From: Pseudomonadota bacterium
GTDB lineage: Bacteria > Pseudomonadota > Gammaproteobacteria > Steroidobacterales > Steroidobacteraceae
Length of the DNA: 5,495 nucleotides
Reading direction: 5' to 3'
Assembly (NCBI GenBank): GCA_021850555.1
Contig: JAJZLX010000309.1
Span: 1 to 5,495, forward strand
A program made the translations under genes and the position numbers. Of this stretch, positions 1 through 5,495 are shown in pieces. The notes below the pieces were generated by a model. The model did not search any database, was not told the origin of the DNA, and worked only from the letters and a program-made list of their open reading frames with translations. How positions within the stretch are numbered: position 1 is the first letter of the stretch; each line of letters opens with the position of its first letter.

Positions 1-353
1 GCGGCATGCAGCTGAACACGGTGCGCGCCTACTCGGCCGAAGTGCTGCGGATCGGGCCGACCGAGGTGCGCGCGAGCTGCCTGGTCACCGCCGAGCGCCT
101 GATCACGCCGTGGGCTCCCGAGCGCTTCGAGGCGCTCGGGCTCGAGCATCTTGCCGAGATCTTCGCCCTCGAGCCGCAGGTCGTGTTGATCGGCACCGGA
201 TGGCGCCAGCGCTTCGCACCGGCGCAGATCCGCGCGGCCTTCACCGAACGGCGCGTCGGACTGGAAGTGATGGAACTCGCGGCGGCCTGCCGGACATTCA
301 ACGTCCTGGTCCACGAAGGCCGGCAGGTCGCCGCCGCGCTGTTCTTCGAGTAG
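1..353 (+). CDS. Mth938-like (DUF498/NDUFAF3-type) domain protein, probably 5'-partial
   Basis: This is a small soluble protein of the Mth938-like/DUF498 family, related to the mitochondrial complex I assembly factor NDUFAF3. The bacterial members have no settled function. Counting from the ATG at position 6 there are 115 residues. The family pattern is visible: an N-terminal RAY segment (residues 7-9), the LVTAERLITPW stretch (26-36), the glycine loop VVLIGTGWRQRF (59-70), G85 followed by EVM, a TFNVL segment (97-101) and a C-terminal EGRQVAAALFFE. No signal peptide or membrane segment is seen. The reading frame is open to the window edge, and family members usually carry several residues before the RAY region, so the true start probably lies upstream. 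Only five bases precede the ATG, so no ribosome binding site can be judged. The stop is TAG at 351-353. Family assignment is firm; function is unknown. Confidence 0.85.
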   Translation, partial: GMQLNTVRAYSAEVLRIGPTEVRASCLVTAERLITPWAPERFEALGLEHLAEIFALEPQVVLIGTGWRQRFAPAQIRAAFTERRVGLEVMELAAACRTFNVLVHEGRQVAAALFFE

Positions 354-395
354 CCGCCAGCGGCGCAGGGACTGCGCGCGATGCGCCTCGAAGAA
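342..395 (+). other. Nested inverted repeat over the stop of the Mth938-like gene (possible 3' structure)
   Basis: TTCTTCGAG at 342-350, the last codons before the stop, is perfectly complementary to CTCGAAGAA at 387-395. The enclosed bases hold two smaller hairpins: GCCG/CGGC at 353-356 and 361-364, and GCGC/GCGC at 374-377 and 383-386. The whole could fold as a three-way junction at the transcript end. No T run follows, so it is not a standard intrinsic terminator. It may protect the 3' end or assist termination, or it may be chance. Confidence 0.35.
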
Positions 396-461
396 GACAC
401 AGGGGGAGGGGCTTTGACTCAACGACCCACCGCGCCGACGTCGCCGTGGCACGCGAGATTG

Positions 462-489
462 TTGTTGCTTTTGCGGATCGAGATATATT
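462..489 (+). promoter_or_regulatory. Possible sigma-70-type promoter (weak)
   Basis: TTGTTG at 462-467 and TATATT at 484-489 are separated by 16 bases in the AT-rich patch. The -10 hexamer is good and the -35 hexamer matches only its first three bases. Transcription would begin near 496, giving the BNR-repeat gene a leader of almost 580 bases, or producing a separate short RNA. The call rests on hexamer similarity alone. Confidence 0.25.
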
Positions 490-496
490 GCTTTTG
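465..496. repeat. Direct repeat TTGCTTTTG, two copies
   Basis: TTGCTTTTG occurs at 465-473 and again at 488-496, a 23-base period of roughly two helical turns. It sits in an AT-rich patch within otherwise GC-rich DNA and flanks or overlaps a possible -10 element. This layout would suit a regulator binding the same face of the helix twice, but no regulator can be named. Confidence 0.45.
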
Positions 497-850
497 TGTG
501 GGCGTCCCCTCCTCCCTGTGCCCTCTTGGCGTATGGTAACCACGCGACTTCCGGCAAAGCAAGGGATTTCACGCAACCGCTCGAATATCGCTCGCGCCGC
601 CGGCCATCGCTCGAGGCCGCCTTGCATTGCGGATCGTTGTGCGCATCAGCTCGTGCGCCCGGGCCGCGGCGCCCGGCGCGCCGGCACCCTCGCTGCTGGC
701 GCGCCTCGAAGCGCCGCTCCTTCACTCCGGCGGCGAACGAACCAGGATCCGACCCGCCCGAACCGCTCCGATCGATGCGGGCTCCAACCTCACGAGGCGT
801 AACACCAACGCCGTCAGCTGCCGCACCGCGCCCGCCACGCAGCCCGCCGG

Positions 851-883
851 CCGGGAACCGTTGCGAGGGACGCGACGGTCCGG
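851..883 (+). ncRNA. Strong intergenic hairpin with an AGGGA pentaloop (possible CsrA/RsmA-type site)
   Basis: ACCGTTGCG at 857-865 pairs with CGCGACGGT at 871-879 (nine pairs, one of them G-U). CCGG at 851-854 extends the stem by pairing with CCGG at 880-883 across a two-base bulge. The loop at 866-870 is AGGGA, which fits the ANGGA loop consensus known for CsrA/RsmA binding sites. No T run follows, so it is not a terminator. The hairpin is seen directly; transcription and protein binding are inferred. It lies about 190 bases upstream of the BNR-repeat gene start. Confidence 0.35.
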
Positions 884-916
884 AACATCCGCCGATCGTG
901 GTGCCCGTACCGTCAT

Positions 917-943
917 TTGCATCGGGCAGTTACCCGGTATAGC
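917..943 (+). promoter_or_regulatory. Possible promoter upstream of the BNR-repeat gene (weak)
   Basis: TTGCAT at 917-922 and TATAGC at 938-943 are spaced by 15 bases, shorter than optimal. Transcription would start near 950 and give a leader of about 125 bases. It is better placed than the 462-489 candidate but has a poorer consensus match. Each of its hexamers matches only half to two thirds of the consensus. Confidence 0.2.
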
Positions 944-1058
944 CTAAGCCGCCCATTACATCAGCGTCGTCAGCCGGGTCGGCGCCCGCAGCGAGTGCCG
1001 CGGGAGGGGCCAGCTGTATCCGCTCACGTTCCCCTCATCCTGACCGGTGAATCCGTGT

Positions 1059-1063
1059 GGAGG
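1059..1063 (+). promoter_or_regulatory. Shine-Dalgarno site that sets the BNR-repeat gene start
   Basis: GGAGG at 1059-1063 lies 11 bases before the ATG at 1075. The alternative in-frame GTG at 1057 overlaps this site, has no site of its own and would add six residues before the signal peptide, so the ATG is preferred. Confidence 0.7.
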
Positions 1064-1074
1064 CTGGCCGGACC

Positions 1075-4000
1075 ATGACGAAATCTTCCAGGATCGTAGT
1101 TTGGGCGCTGGCGCTTGCCGCCGGCCTGGCCTCGAGCTTGCCCTCGAGCGCCCTCGCGCGCGTGAACCCCGACCTCTATGCCGGGCTGAAGTGGCGTAAC
1201 GTCGGCCCATTTCACGGTGGCCGCGCGGCCGCGGTCACCGGCGTCATCGGCGAGCCCGGTGTGTACTACGTGGGCACCCCCGAGGGGGGCATCTGGAAAA
1301 CCACGAGCGCCGGGGTCACCTGGTTTCCGATCTTCGATCGCATCAAACAGGTCGACAGTATCGGCGCGATCGCCGTGGCCCCCTCCGATCCGCAGGTCGT
1401 GTACGCGGGTACGGGCGATCCCACCGTGATCAACCCCTTTGTCGGCAGCCTGGGCGATGGCATGTGGAAATCCACCAACGCCGGCCGCACCTGGCACCAC
1501 ATCGGCCTCGAGGCCACCGTGATGATCGACAGCATCGTGGTCGATCCTCACAACTCCAACGTGGTGGTGGTATCGGCGCTTGGCAATGCCACACACCACG
1601 GGGGCGGTGTCTACCGCAGCACCAACGGCGGCAAGACCTGGACCCGGGTGCTCGAGCCCGCGCACTATCTCGGGACGCGGGAAGTCGTGTCCGACTGGGG
1701 CGATCCGCACATCCTGCTGGCCGTCGCCGCGGGCACGGGCGGTCCCTTCTTCAAATTCCGGCATGGCCCGAAGGCCAAGCCCAAACCGCCGCTGCTGTTC
1801 AAATCGACCAATGACGGCCGCACCTGGACTGCGCTGAAGATTCCGCCCTTCCCCGGCCGCGTGAGCGTGGCGATCGCCGACCATGGCCGGCGCATCTACA
1901 TCGTCGGCAACACCATCGAGCACGGCTCCGGGCTGTTCCGCTCCGACGACGGCGGCGCCACCTGGAAGCACATGGCCGTCAACGACAAGCGCATCAGCAA
2001 CGGCCAGGGCAACTACAGCTGCGGGGTGTTCGTCGATCCGCAGAATGCGAATATCCTGTACACCGTCAGCACGGCCATGTACCGCTCCACCAATGGGGGC
2101 GTCACTTTTCACGCCTTCAAGGGCGCCCCCGGCGGGGAGGATTACCACTCTCTGTGGATCGACCCCCGCAACGCCGCGCGCATGGAGGTCGCCTCCGACC
2201 AGGGCGCGAGCGTCACGCTCGACGGCGGCCGCACCTGGAGCCTGTGGTACACCGAACCGATCTCGCAGATCTATCATGTCGCCACCACGAGCCAATATCC
2301 CTATTGGATCGCCGGCGCGCAGCAGGATACGGGCGCGGTCATGATCCGCAGCCGCAGCAACTGGGGCCAGGTCGACTTCACCGACTGGAGCCCGGTGCCG
2401 TCTTCCGAATTCGGCTACATCGCGCCTGATCCTCTGCACCCGCACATCCTCTATGCGATCGGCTATGGTCCGGGCGGCGGCGGCGGCGGCCTGGTCAAAA
2501 TCAACATGTTCACCGGCCAATGGGAGAACATCGCGCCGAACTTCGGCGCGCGCGCCAAGGACTATCGGGCCAGCCGCAGCCTGCCGATGAAATTCGACAC
2601 CGCCTTCGACCCCAGTGCCCTCTACGTCGCCTATCAGTGTCTGCTGGTTTCCCGCAACGGCGGCGATTCCTGGCAAGCCTTCAGCCCCGCCCTCACCACC
2701 GCCAAGGGCGCCCCGCCGGTGCCGTGTGGCACACCGCTCCCCGCCGCGAAGAAAAAAGCGCGCCGCCCCCGCAACCCCTTCAAACCCGCCGGACCTGTCA
2801 TCGTCGACTTTTCACTCTCCAAGGTCAGGCCGGGCGTGGTCTGGACCGTGAGCAGCAACAACCAGATCTACAACACCATGGATGGCGGCAAGCGCTGGAA
2901 CAACGTGAGCAACATCACCGGCCTGCCGCCCCACGCCCACCTGCATACCATCACAGCCGGCGATTCGGCCGATACCGCCTATGTCACCGCCCGCATCTCC
3001 AGCCGCCGCCACCACCACCACCACAAGGCGGCCGCCGCGGTGCACGGCAAGGCGCCCAAGAGCGCCCCGCCCGTCCATCAGGACACCGATCTGCCGCTCA
3101 TCTGGCGCACCACCGACGGCGGCAGGACGTGGGTGAGCATCACCCGTGGATTGCCCCGCAACCAACGCAGTGGCAGCTGGGTGAATGCGCTGCGCGCCGA
3201 TCCGAAGCAACCCGGCCTGCTGTTTCTCGCCACGGGGACGACCGTCTACGTCAGCTTCGACAATGGCAATCACTGGCAGTCGCTGCGGCAGAACCTGCCC
3301 AGCACCGCCGTCACCGATCTGGTCGTTCACACCCAATATCACCTGAACGACCTGGTCATCAGCACCTTCGGCCGTGGCTTCTGGGTGCTCGATGACTTCA
3401 CACCCCTGCGCTCGATTGCCACCCATGCCCGGGCCATCGCCGCCTCGCCGGCCTATCTGTTCCGGCCCGAAACGGCCATTCGCGCCCGCGAGAACAGCAA
3501 TTGGGATCAGCCGTTCGACATCGAAGTGCCGCATGCCCCCAACCCGCCCTATGGGGTGATCGTGGATTATTACCTGCGCCACAAGCCCAACGGACCGATC
3601 AAGCTGCAAGTCTTCGATGCCCGCGGCAACCTGGTGCGCACCCTGACGAGCACGCTGCCGCCGCCGATCAAGGGCCAGCTCTATCCCCGCTACTGGCTGG
3701 CCTCGCCTCAGGCGCGCGCCCTGCCCACCCGCGTCGGCCTGAATCGCTACGCATGGAACCTGCGTTATGCCCCGCCGCCGGCCTTCCGGCACGACCTTGA
3801 AAACCAGATGAACACCGTGGCCGGCGCCACCACCCCGGGCCCGCATGGTCCGCAGGTGATTCCCGGGGTTTACACGCTCAAGCTCACCGTGGACGGGCAC
3901 GTCTACACCCGCCACGTCACCGTCATGAACGATCCGCGCGTCGGGCAGAGCCGCGTACTGCTGGCCGCGCTGCGCGCCCAGAACCGCATGAACAGGCGCG

Positions 4001-4488
4001 CCTACCGGGGCATGCAGCGCAGCTACCGAGGCTATCAGGAGGTGAACGCCGTCAGGGTTCAGTTGACAGCCCTGATGCACACGCACCTGAGCAAGCCACT
4101 CGCCACACAGGCCAAGGCGCTCGAGGCCCGCCTGCGCAAGATTGGCGGGAACAAGTCATCGGGCGGCTTCCTCGCCAGGCTCCTGCATCCGCGGCCGCCA
4201 CCGAAGCCCAATGCGCTGCGCTCCTTCGTCGCCGTGAACAACGCCTACAACAGCCTGATCAGCCTCATGCAGGTGGGCATGGACATGTGGCCGACACCGG
4301 CCCAACTCGCCACGCTGAACGCCGACTGCCGTCACTACGACCGCACGGTCGCCAGCTGGACGAGCCTGCAGACAGGCAAGCTCGCCGCGTTCAACACCGC
4401 GTTGGCCGCGAACCATCTGCACGAGCTGCGGCTCGCGCCGGTCAGGCTCGCCGCGTCATCCTGCGGCTTCGTGGTTGACTCGCGCTGA
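1075..4488 (+). CDS. Secreted BNR/Asp-box (sortilin/GH74-like) beta-propeller protein
   Basis: This 1137-residue protein belongs to the family usually labelled WD40/YVTN/BNR-like or 'glycosyl hydrolase'. No biochemical role is established that I know of. Residues 1-28 form a signal peptide: Lys3 and Arg6, a hydrophobic core at 7-19, and an ALA cleavage site after residue 28. Mature residues near 38-50 carry the family opening GPFHGGR. Eleven Asp-box-like motifs follow, near residues 75, 132, 181, 243, 289, 337, 380, 525, 600, 678 and 726. They predict one large or two stacked propellers, as in VPS10/sortilin or GH74 proteins. A beta-rich module at about 825-950 contains PGVYTLKLTVDG (930-941), and the rest is mostly helical. 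Low-complexity inserts include Gly467-472, a basic stretch at 559-570 and His646-650. Catalytic residues cannot be assigned, so hydrolase activity should not be assumed. The location is periplasmic or extracellular. The gene stands alone and converges on pcm. Confidence 0.88.
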   Translation: MTKSSRIVVWALALAAGLASSLPSSALARVNPDLYAGLKWRNVGPFHGGRAAAVTGVIGEPGVYYVGTPEGGIWKTTSAGVTWFPIFDRIKQVDSIGAIAVAPSDPQVVYAGTGDPTVINPFVGSLGDGMWKSTNAGRTWHHIGLEATVMIDSIVVDPHNSNVVVVSALGNATHHGGGVYRSTNGGKTWTRVLEPAHYLGTREVVSDWGDPHILLAVAAGTGGPFFKFRHGPKAKPKPPLLFKSTNDGRTWTALKIPPFPGRVSVAIADHGRRIYIVGNTIEHGSGLFRSDDGGATWKHMAVNDKRISNGQGNYSCGVFVDPQNANILYTVSTAMYRSTNGGVTFHAFKGAPGGEDYHSLWIDPRNAARMEVASDQGASVTLDGGRTWSLWYTEPISQIYHVATTSQYPYWIAGAQQDTGAVMIRSRSNWGQVDFTDWSPVPSSEFGYIAPDPLHPHILYAIGYGPGGGGGGLVKINMFTGQWENIAPNFGARAKDYRASRSLPMKFDTAFDPSALYVAYQCLLVSRNGGDSWQAFSPALTTAKGAPPVPCGTPLPAAKKKARRPRNPFKPAGPVIVDFSLSKVRPGVVWTVSSNNQIYNTMDGGKRWNNVSNITGLPPHAHLHTITAGDSADTAYVTARISSRRHHHHHKAAAAVHGKAPKSAPPVHQDTDLPLIWRTTDGGRTWVSITRGLPRNQRSGSWVNALRADPKQPGLLFLATGTTVYVSFDNGNHWQSLRQNLPSTAVTDLVVHTQYHLNDLVISTFGRGFWVLDDFTPLRSIATHARAIAASPAYLFRPETAIRARENSNWDQPFDIEVPHAPNPPYGVIVDYYLRHKPNGPIKLQVFDARGNLVRTLTSTLPPPIKGQLYPRYWLASPQARALPTRVGLNRYAWNLRYAPPPAFRHDLENQMNTVAGATTPGPHGPQVIPGVYTLKLTVDGHVYTRHVTVMNDPRVGQSRVLLAALRAQNRMNRRAYRGMQRSYRGYQEVNAVRVQLTALMHTHLSKPLATQAKALEARLRKIGGNKSSGGFLARLLHPRPPPKPNALRSFVAVNNAYNSLISLMQVGMDMWPTPAQLATLNADCRHYDRTVASWTSLQTGKLAAFNTALAANHLHELRLAPVRLAASSCGFVVDSR
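2473..2490 (+). repeat. (GGC)6 trinucleotide tract in the BNR-repeat gene
   Basis: Six consecutive GGC codons encode Gly467-Gly472, between two propeller segments. The pure codon repeat is prone to slippage, which would change the length of a flexible loop in steps of one glycine without a frameshift. Confidence 0.8.
3010..3024 (+). repeat. (CAC)5 tract encoding five histidines
   Basis: Five consecutive CAC codons encode His646-His650 after Arg644-Arg645 and before a Lys/Ala-rich stretch. The segment interrupts the spacing between the Asp boxes near residues 600 and 678, so it is probably a surface loop. Metal binding is possible but unproven. Confidence 0.8.
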
Positions 4489-4514
4489 GCGCGGTCCGGC
4501 CCGAGCGCTACGCC

Positions 4515-4546
4515 GGCGGATTTCCGCCCACGGGCACGCGCGCCCG
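4515..4546. terminator. Paired GC hairpins in the convergent gap (possible terminator)
   Basis: The 79-base gap between the BNR-repeat gene and pcm holds GGCGG/CCGCC (4515-4519 and 4524-4528, loop ATTT), then CGGGC/GCCCG (4531-4535 and 4542-4546, six-base loop). Neither strand has a T run after the stems, so these are weak intrinsic terminators at best. Their position between convergent genes is what suggests the role. Confidence 0.3.
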
Positions 4547-4567
4547 GCAGCCGCCCTTGGCCGATCG

Positions 4568-5230
4568 TCAACCCTTGCCGCCGAGCAGCGGCACGAAAGC
4601 GACGCGCCCGAGCGATTCACGCGTCACGCTCTCCTCACGCCGCGTGAAGCGTATCAGCTCCTGCTCGCCCTCCGGACCGACCGGTACCACCAGCCGGCCG
4701 CCCGGGGCAAGCTGCGCGAGCAGCTCCCGCGGCACCGCCAGCGGCGCGGCCGCCACCAGAATGCCCTCGAACGGCCCCTGAGCTCTCCAGCCCTGCGTGC
4801 CGTCGCCATGACGGAACTTGACGTTGCGGATGTCGAGCTCCCGCAGGCGCTCCCTGGCGCGCTCGAGCAATGCGCCGATGCGCTCGACCGTGCACACCTG
4901 CTCCACCAGCGGCGCCAACACCGCCGTCTGATAGCCGCAGCCGGTGCCCACTTCCAACACTTTGCCGAGCGGACCGCCCTGCAGCAGCGCCTCGCTCATG
5001 CGGGCCACGATGTACGGCTGGGATATGGTCTGACCGAAGCCGATCGGCAGCGCCGTATCCTCGTAGGCGCGGCTGCCGAGTGCCTCGTCGACGAAGATAT
5101 GCCGCGGCACGTTGCGAATGCGATCGAGCACGGCGAGGTTGGCGATGCCTTGCTCGCGCAGCCGCTGCACCAGGCGGTCGCGGGTTCGCGCGGAGGTCAT
5201 GCCGATGCCCGAGAAGCGCAGATCGCTCAA
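4568..5230 (-). CDS. pcm: Protein-L-isoaspartate O-methyltransferase
   Basis: Pcm (EC 2.1.1.77) is a cytosolic enzyme that transfers methyl groups from S-adenosylmethionine to L-isoaspartyl residues, starting the repair of aged proteins. From the TTG start the protein has 220 residues, against about 208 in E. coli. Family motifs are in order: [10 protein letters not shown] (41-50), [13 protein letters not shown] (61-73), the SAM-binding [14 protein letters not shown] (93-106), VER (115-117), RHGDGTQGW (140-148), an AAAP segment (160-163) and [12 protein letters not shown] (174-185). The TTG at 5230 is preferred because GGAGGG sits six bases upstream and the codon overlaps the surE stop as TTGA. 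An internal ATG at 5200 (210 residues) has no ribosome binding site and would drop the SGIG segment, which I recall as also present in related homologues. Longer ATG/GTG starts lie inside surE and give unrelated sequence. The gene is the second of a coupled surE-pcm operon. Confidence 0.95.
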   Translation of the reverse strand: MSDLRFSGIGMTSARTRDRLVQRLREQGIANLAVLDRIRNVPRHIFVDEALGSRAYEDTALPIGFGQTISQPYIVARMSEALLQGGPLGKVLEVGTGCGYQTAVLAPLVEQVCTVERIGALLERARERLRELDIRNVKFRHGDGTQGWRAQGPFEGILVAAAPLAVPRELLAQLAPGGRLVVPVGPEGEQELIRFTRREESVTRESLGRVAFVPLLGGKG

Positions 5231-5495
5231 TCGATGCCCTCCAGCCAGCGCCGCAGCGGCTCGAGGGCGCCGTGGCGCGTCAGATCGATCTGCAGGGGCG
5301 TGATCGAGACGCACCCTTCTGCGATGGCATGAAAATCCGTGCCCGGGCCCGCATCCTGCTCCGGGCCCGCCGGTCCGATCCAGTACACCGGCCGGCCGCG
5401 CGGATCGCGCGCCGGCACGACCGGCTCGGAGCGGTGCCGGTAGCCGAGTCGGGTGACGCGATAGCCGCGCAGCGCCTCGTAGGGCACATCGGGAA
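5227..5495 (-). CDS. surE: 5'/3'-nucleotidase SurE, C-terminal part (cut by window edge)
   Basis: These are the last 88 residues of SurE, a metal-dependent phosphatase (EC 3.1.3.5) that dephosphorylates nucleoside 5'- and 3'-monophosphates in the cytosol; the full protein is usually about 250 residues. The conserved C-terminal segments are all present: [25 protein letters not shown], the GTDFHA motif and [13 protein letters not shown], ending LEGID before a TGA at 5229-5227. The catalytic N-terminal half, including the metal-binding Asp residues, lies beyond the right edge and cannot be checked. The GTG at 5487 is an internal valine codon, not a start, because two more codons in frame continue to the edge. 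Its stop overlaps the TTG start of pcm, so the two are probably translationally coupled. Confidence 0.95.
   Translation of the reverse strand, partial: PDVPYEALRGYRVTRLGYRHRSEPVVPARDPRGRPVYWIGPAGPEQDAGPGTDFHAIAEGCVSITPLQIDLTRHGALEPLRRWLEGID
5237..5242 (-). promoter_or_regulatory. Shine-Dalgarno site for pcm inside the surE 3' end
   Basis: On the minus strand GGAGGG lies within the final codons of surE, six bases before the TTG at 5230. It is the strongest ribosome binding site near the pcm N-terminus and decides the start in favour of TTG over the ATG at 5200. Confidence 0.7.

Larger units (their letters stand above)
398..520. repeat. Imperfect inverted repeat bounding an AT-rich segment
   Basis: CACAGGGGGAGGGG at 398-411 is matched in inverted orientation by CCCCTCCTCCCTGTG at 506-520, with a single inserted base. 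The 94 bases between include the most AT-rich part of the window (about 459-496). No target-site duplication is visible outside the arms and no transposase lies nearby. It could be the ends of a very small element, a long-range RNA stem, or chance pairing of purine and pyrimidine tracts. Confidence 0.35.
354..1074. other. Long intergenic region with no supported gene
   Basis: About 720 bases lie between the Mth938-like stop and the start of the BNR-repeat gene. Several frames stay open here on both strands, but their translations are rich in Arg, Pro, Ala and Ser, match no family I recognise and lack convincing ribosome binding sites. I read them as by-products of high GC content. The stretch contains an imperfect inverted repeat (398-520), an AT-rich patch with a direct repeat (465-496), a perfect 12-base GC palindrome (673-684), a strong hairpin (851-883) and alternative pairings at 902-939. 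No tRNA, SRP RNA, 6S RNA or tmRNA signature was recognised by eye. It may hold a regulatory leader, a small RNA or remnants of a decayed element. Confidence 0.5.

Noticed and set aside
298..627. 109-residue open frame on the minus strand across the AT-rich patch
   Set aside because: Its composition is less extreme than other shadow frames, but it overlaps the end of the Mth938-like gene, is Arg-rich at its C-terminus and resembles no known protein.
673..684. Perfect 12-base palindrome CCGGCGCGCCGG
   Set aside because: It lies in an extremely GC-rich stretch where such palindromes arise by chance, and nothing around it suggests a binding site or recombination site.
875..900. GGTCCGGAA resembling the conserved SRP RNA loop
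   Set aside because: The remaining SRP RNA elements (GGAAGGAAGCAGCC-type sequence and the long helix) are absent, and the bases belong to the 851-883 hairpin.
496..947. Two overlapping plus-strand open frames (starts at 496 and 627) in the intergenic region
   Set aside because: Both are Pro/Arg/Ala/Ser-rich, lack a convincing Shine-Dalgarno site and show no recognisable domain.
1004..1063. Possible sequestering of the Shine-Dalgarno GAGG (1060-1063) by CCTC (1033-1036), competing with GAGGGG (1004-1009) pairing to CCCCTC (1031-1036)
   Set aside because: Only four pairs would cover the ribosome binding site, so it is too weak to call a riboswitch or attenuator.
1024..2676. 550-residue open frame on the minus strand
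   Set aside because: It lies wholly antisense to the BNR-repeat gene. Its Gly/Ala/Asp/Val/His-rich translation is what high-GC codon bias produces on the opposite strand, and no family is recognisable.
2812..4086. 424-residue open frame on the minus strand
   Set aside because: It is antisense to the BNR-repeat gene with the same biased composition and no motif or ribosome binding site.
4475..5332. 285-residue open frame on the plus strand
   Set aside because: It is antisense to pcm and the end of surE, both firmly identified; its translation is low-quality Arg/Ala/His-rich sequence.

Overview
The window is GC-rich, with strong G/C bias at third codon positions. It carries an adjacent surE-pcm pair and a Mth938-like (DUF498) gene, both common in Proteobacteria. 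SurE and Pcm read like gammaproteobacterial homologues, and the large BNR-repeat protein belongs to a family seen in Xanthomonadales-type and Acidobacteria-type genomes. My best guess is a high-GC gammaproteobacterium (Xanthomonadales/Nevskiales-like). This is inference from protein character only; no search was run.

Layout: (1) 1-353, plus strand: a Mth938-like domain protein, probably cut at its 5' end by the window edge. (2) 354-1074: about 720 bases with no gene I can support. This stretch holds an imperfect inverted repeat around an AT-rich patch with a 9-base direct repeat, a strong hairpin with an AGGGA loop, two weak promoter candidates, and the leader of the next gene. (3) 1075-4488, plus strand: a 1137-residue secreted protein with a signal peptide, 11 Asp-box (BNR) motifs predicting a large beta-propeller region, a beta-rich module and a helical C-terminus. 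(4) 4489-4567: a convergent gap with two small GC hairpins. (5) 4568-5230, minus strand: pcm, starting at a TTG that overlaps the surE stop. (6) 5227-5495, minus strand: the C-terminal 88 residues of surE, which runs off the window.

surE and pcm are read from the right edge toward the centre as one translationally coupled unit. SurE is a nucleotidase and Pcm repairs isoaspartyl damage in proteins; the pair is classically linked to stress and stationary-phase survival. The large BNR protein converges on pcm from the other side with its own Shine-Dalgarno site, so it is transcribed separately, and nothing in the sequence ties it to surE-pcm. I see no transposase, CRISPR array, tRNA or rRNA, and no clear undescribed multi-gene system. 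The parts most worth a second look are the intergenic stretch 354-1074 and the uncharacterised secreted propeller protein.
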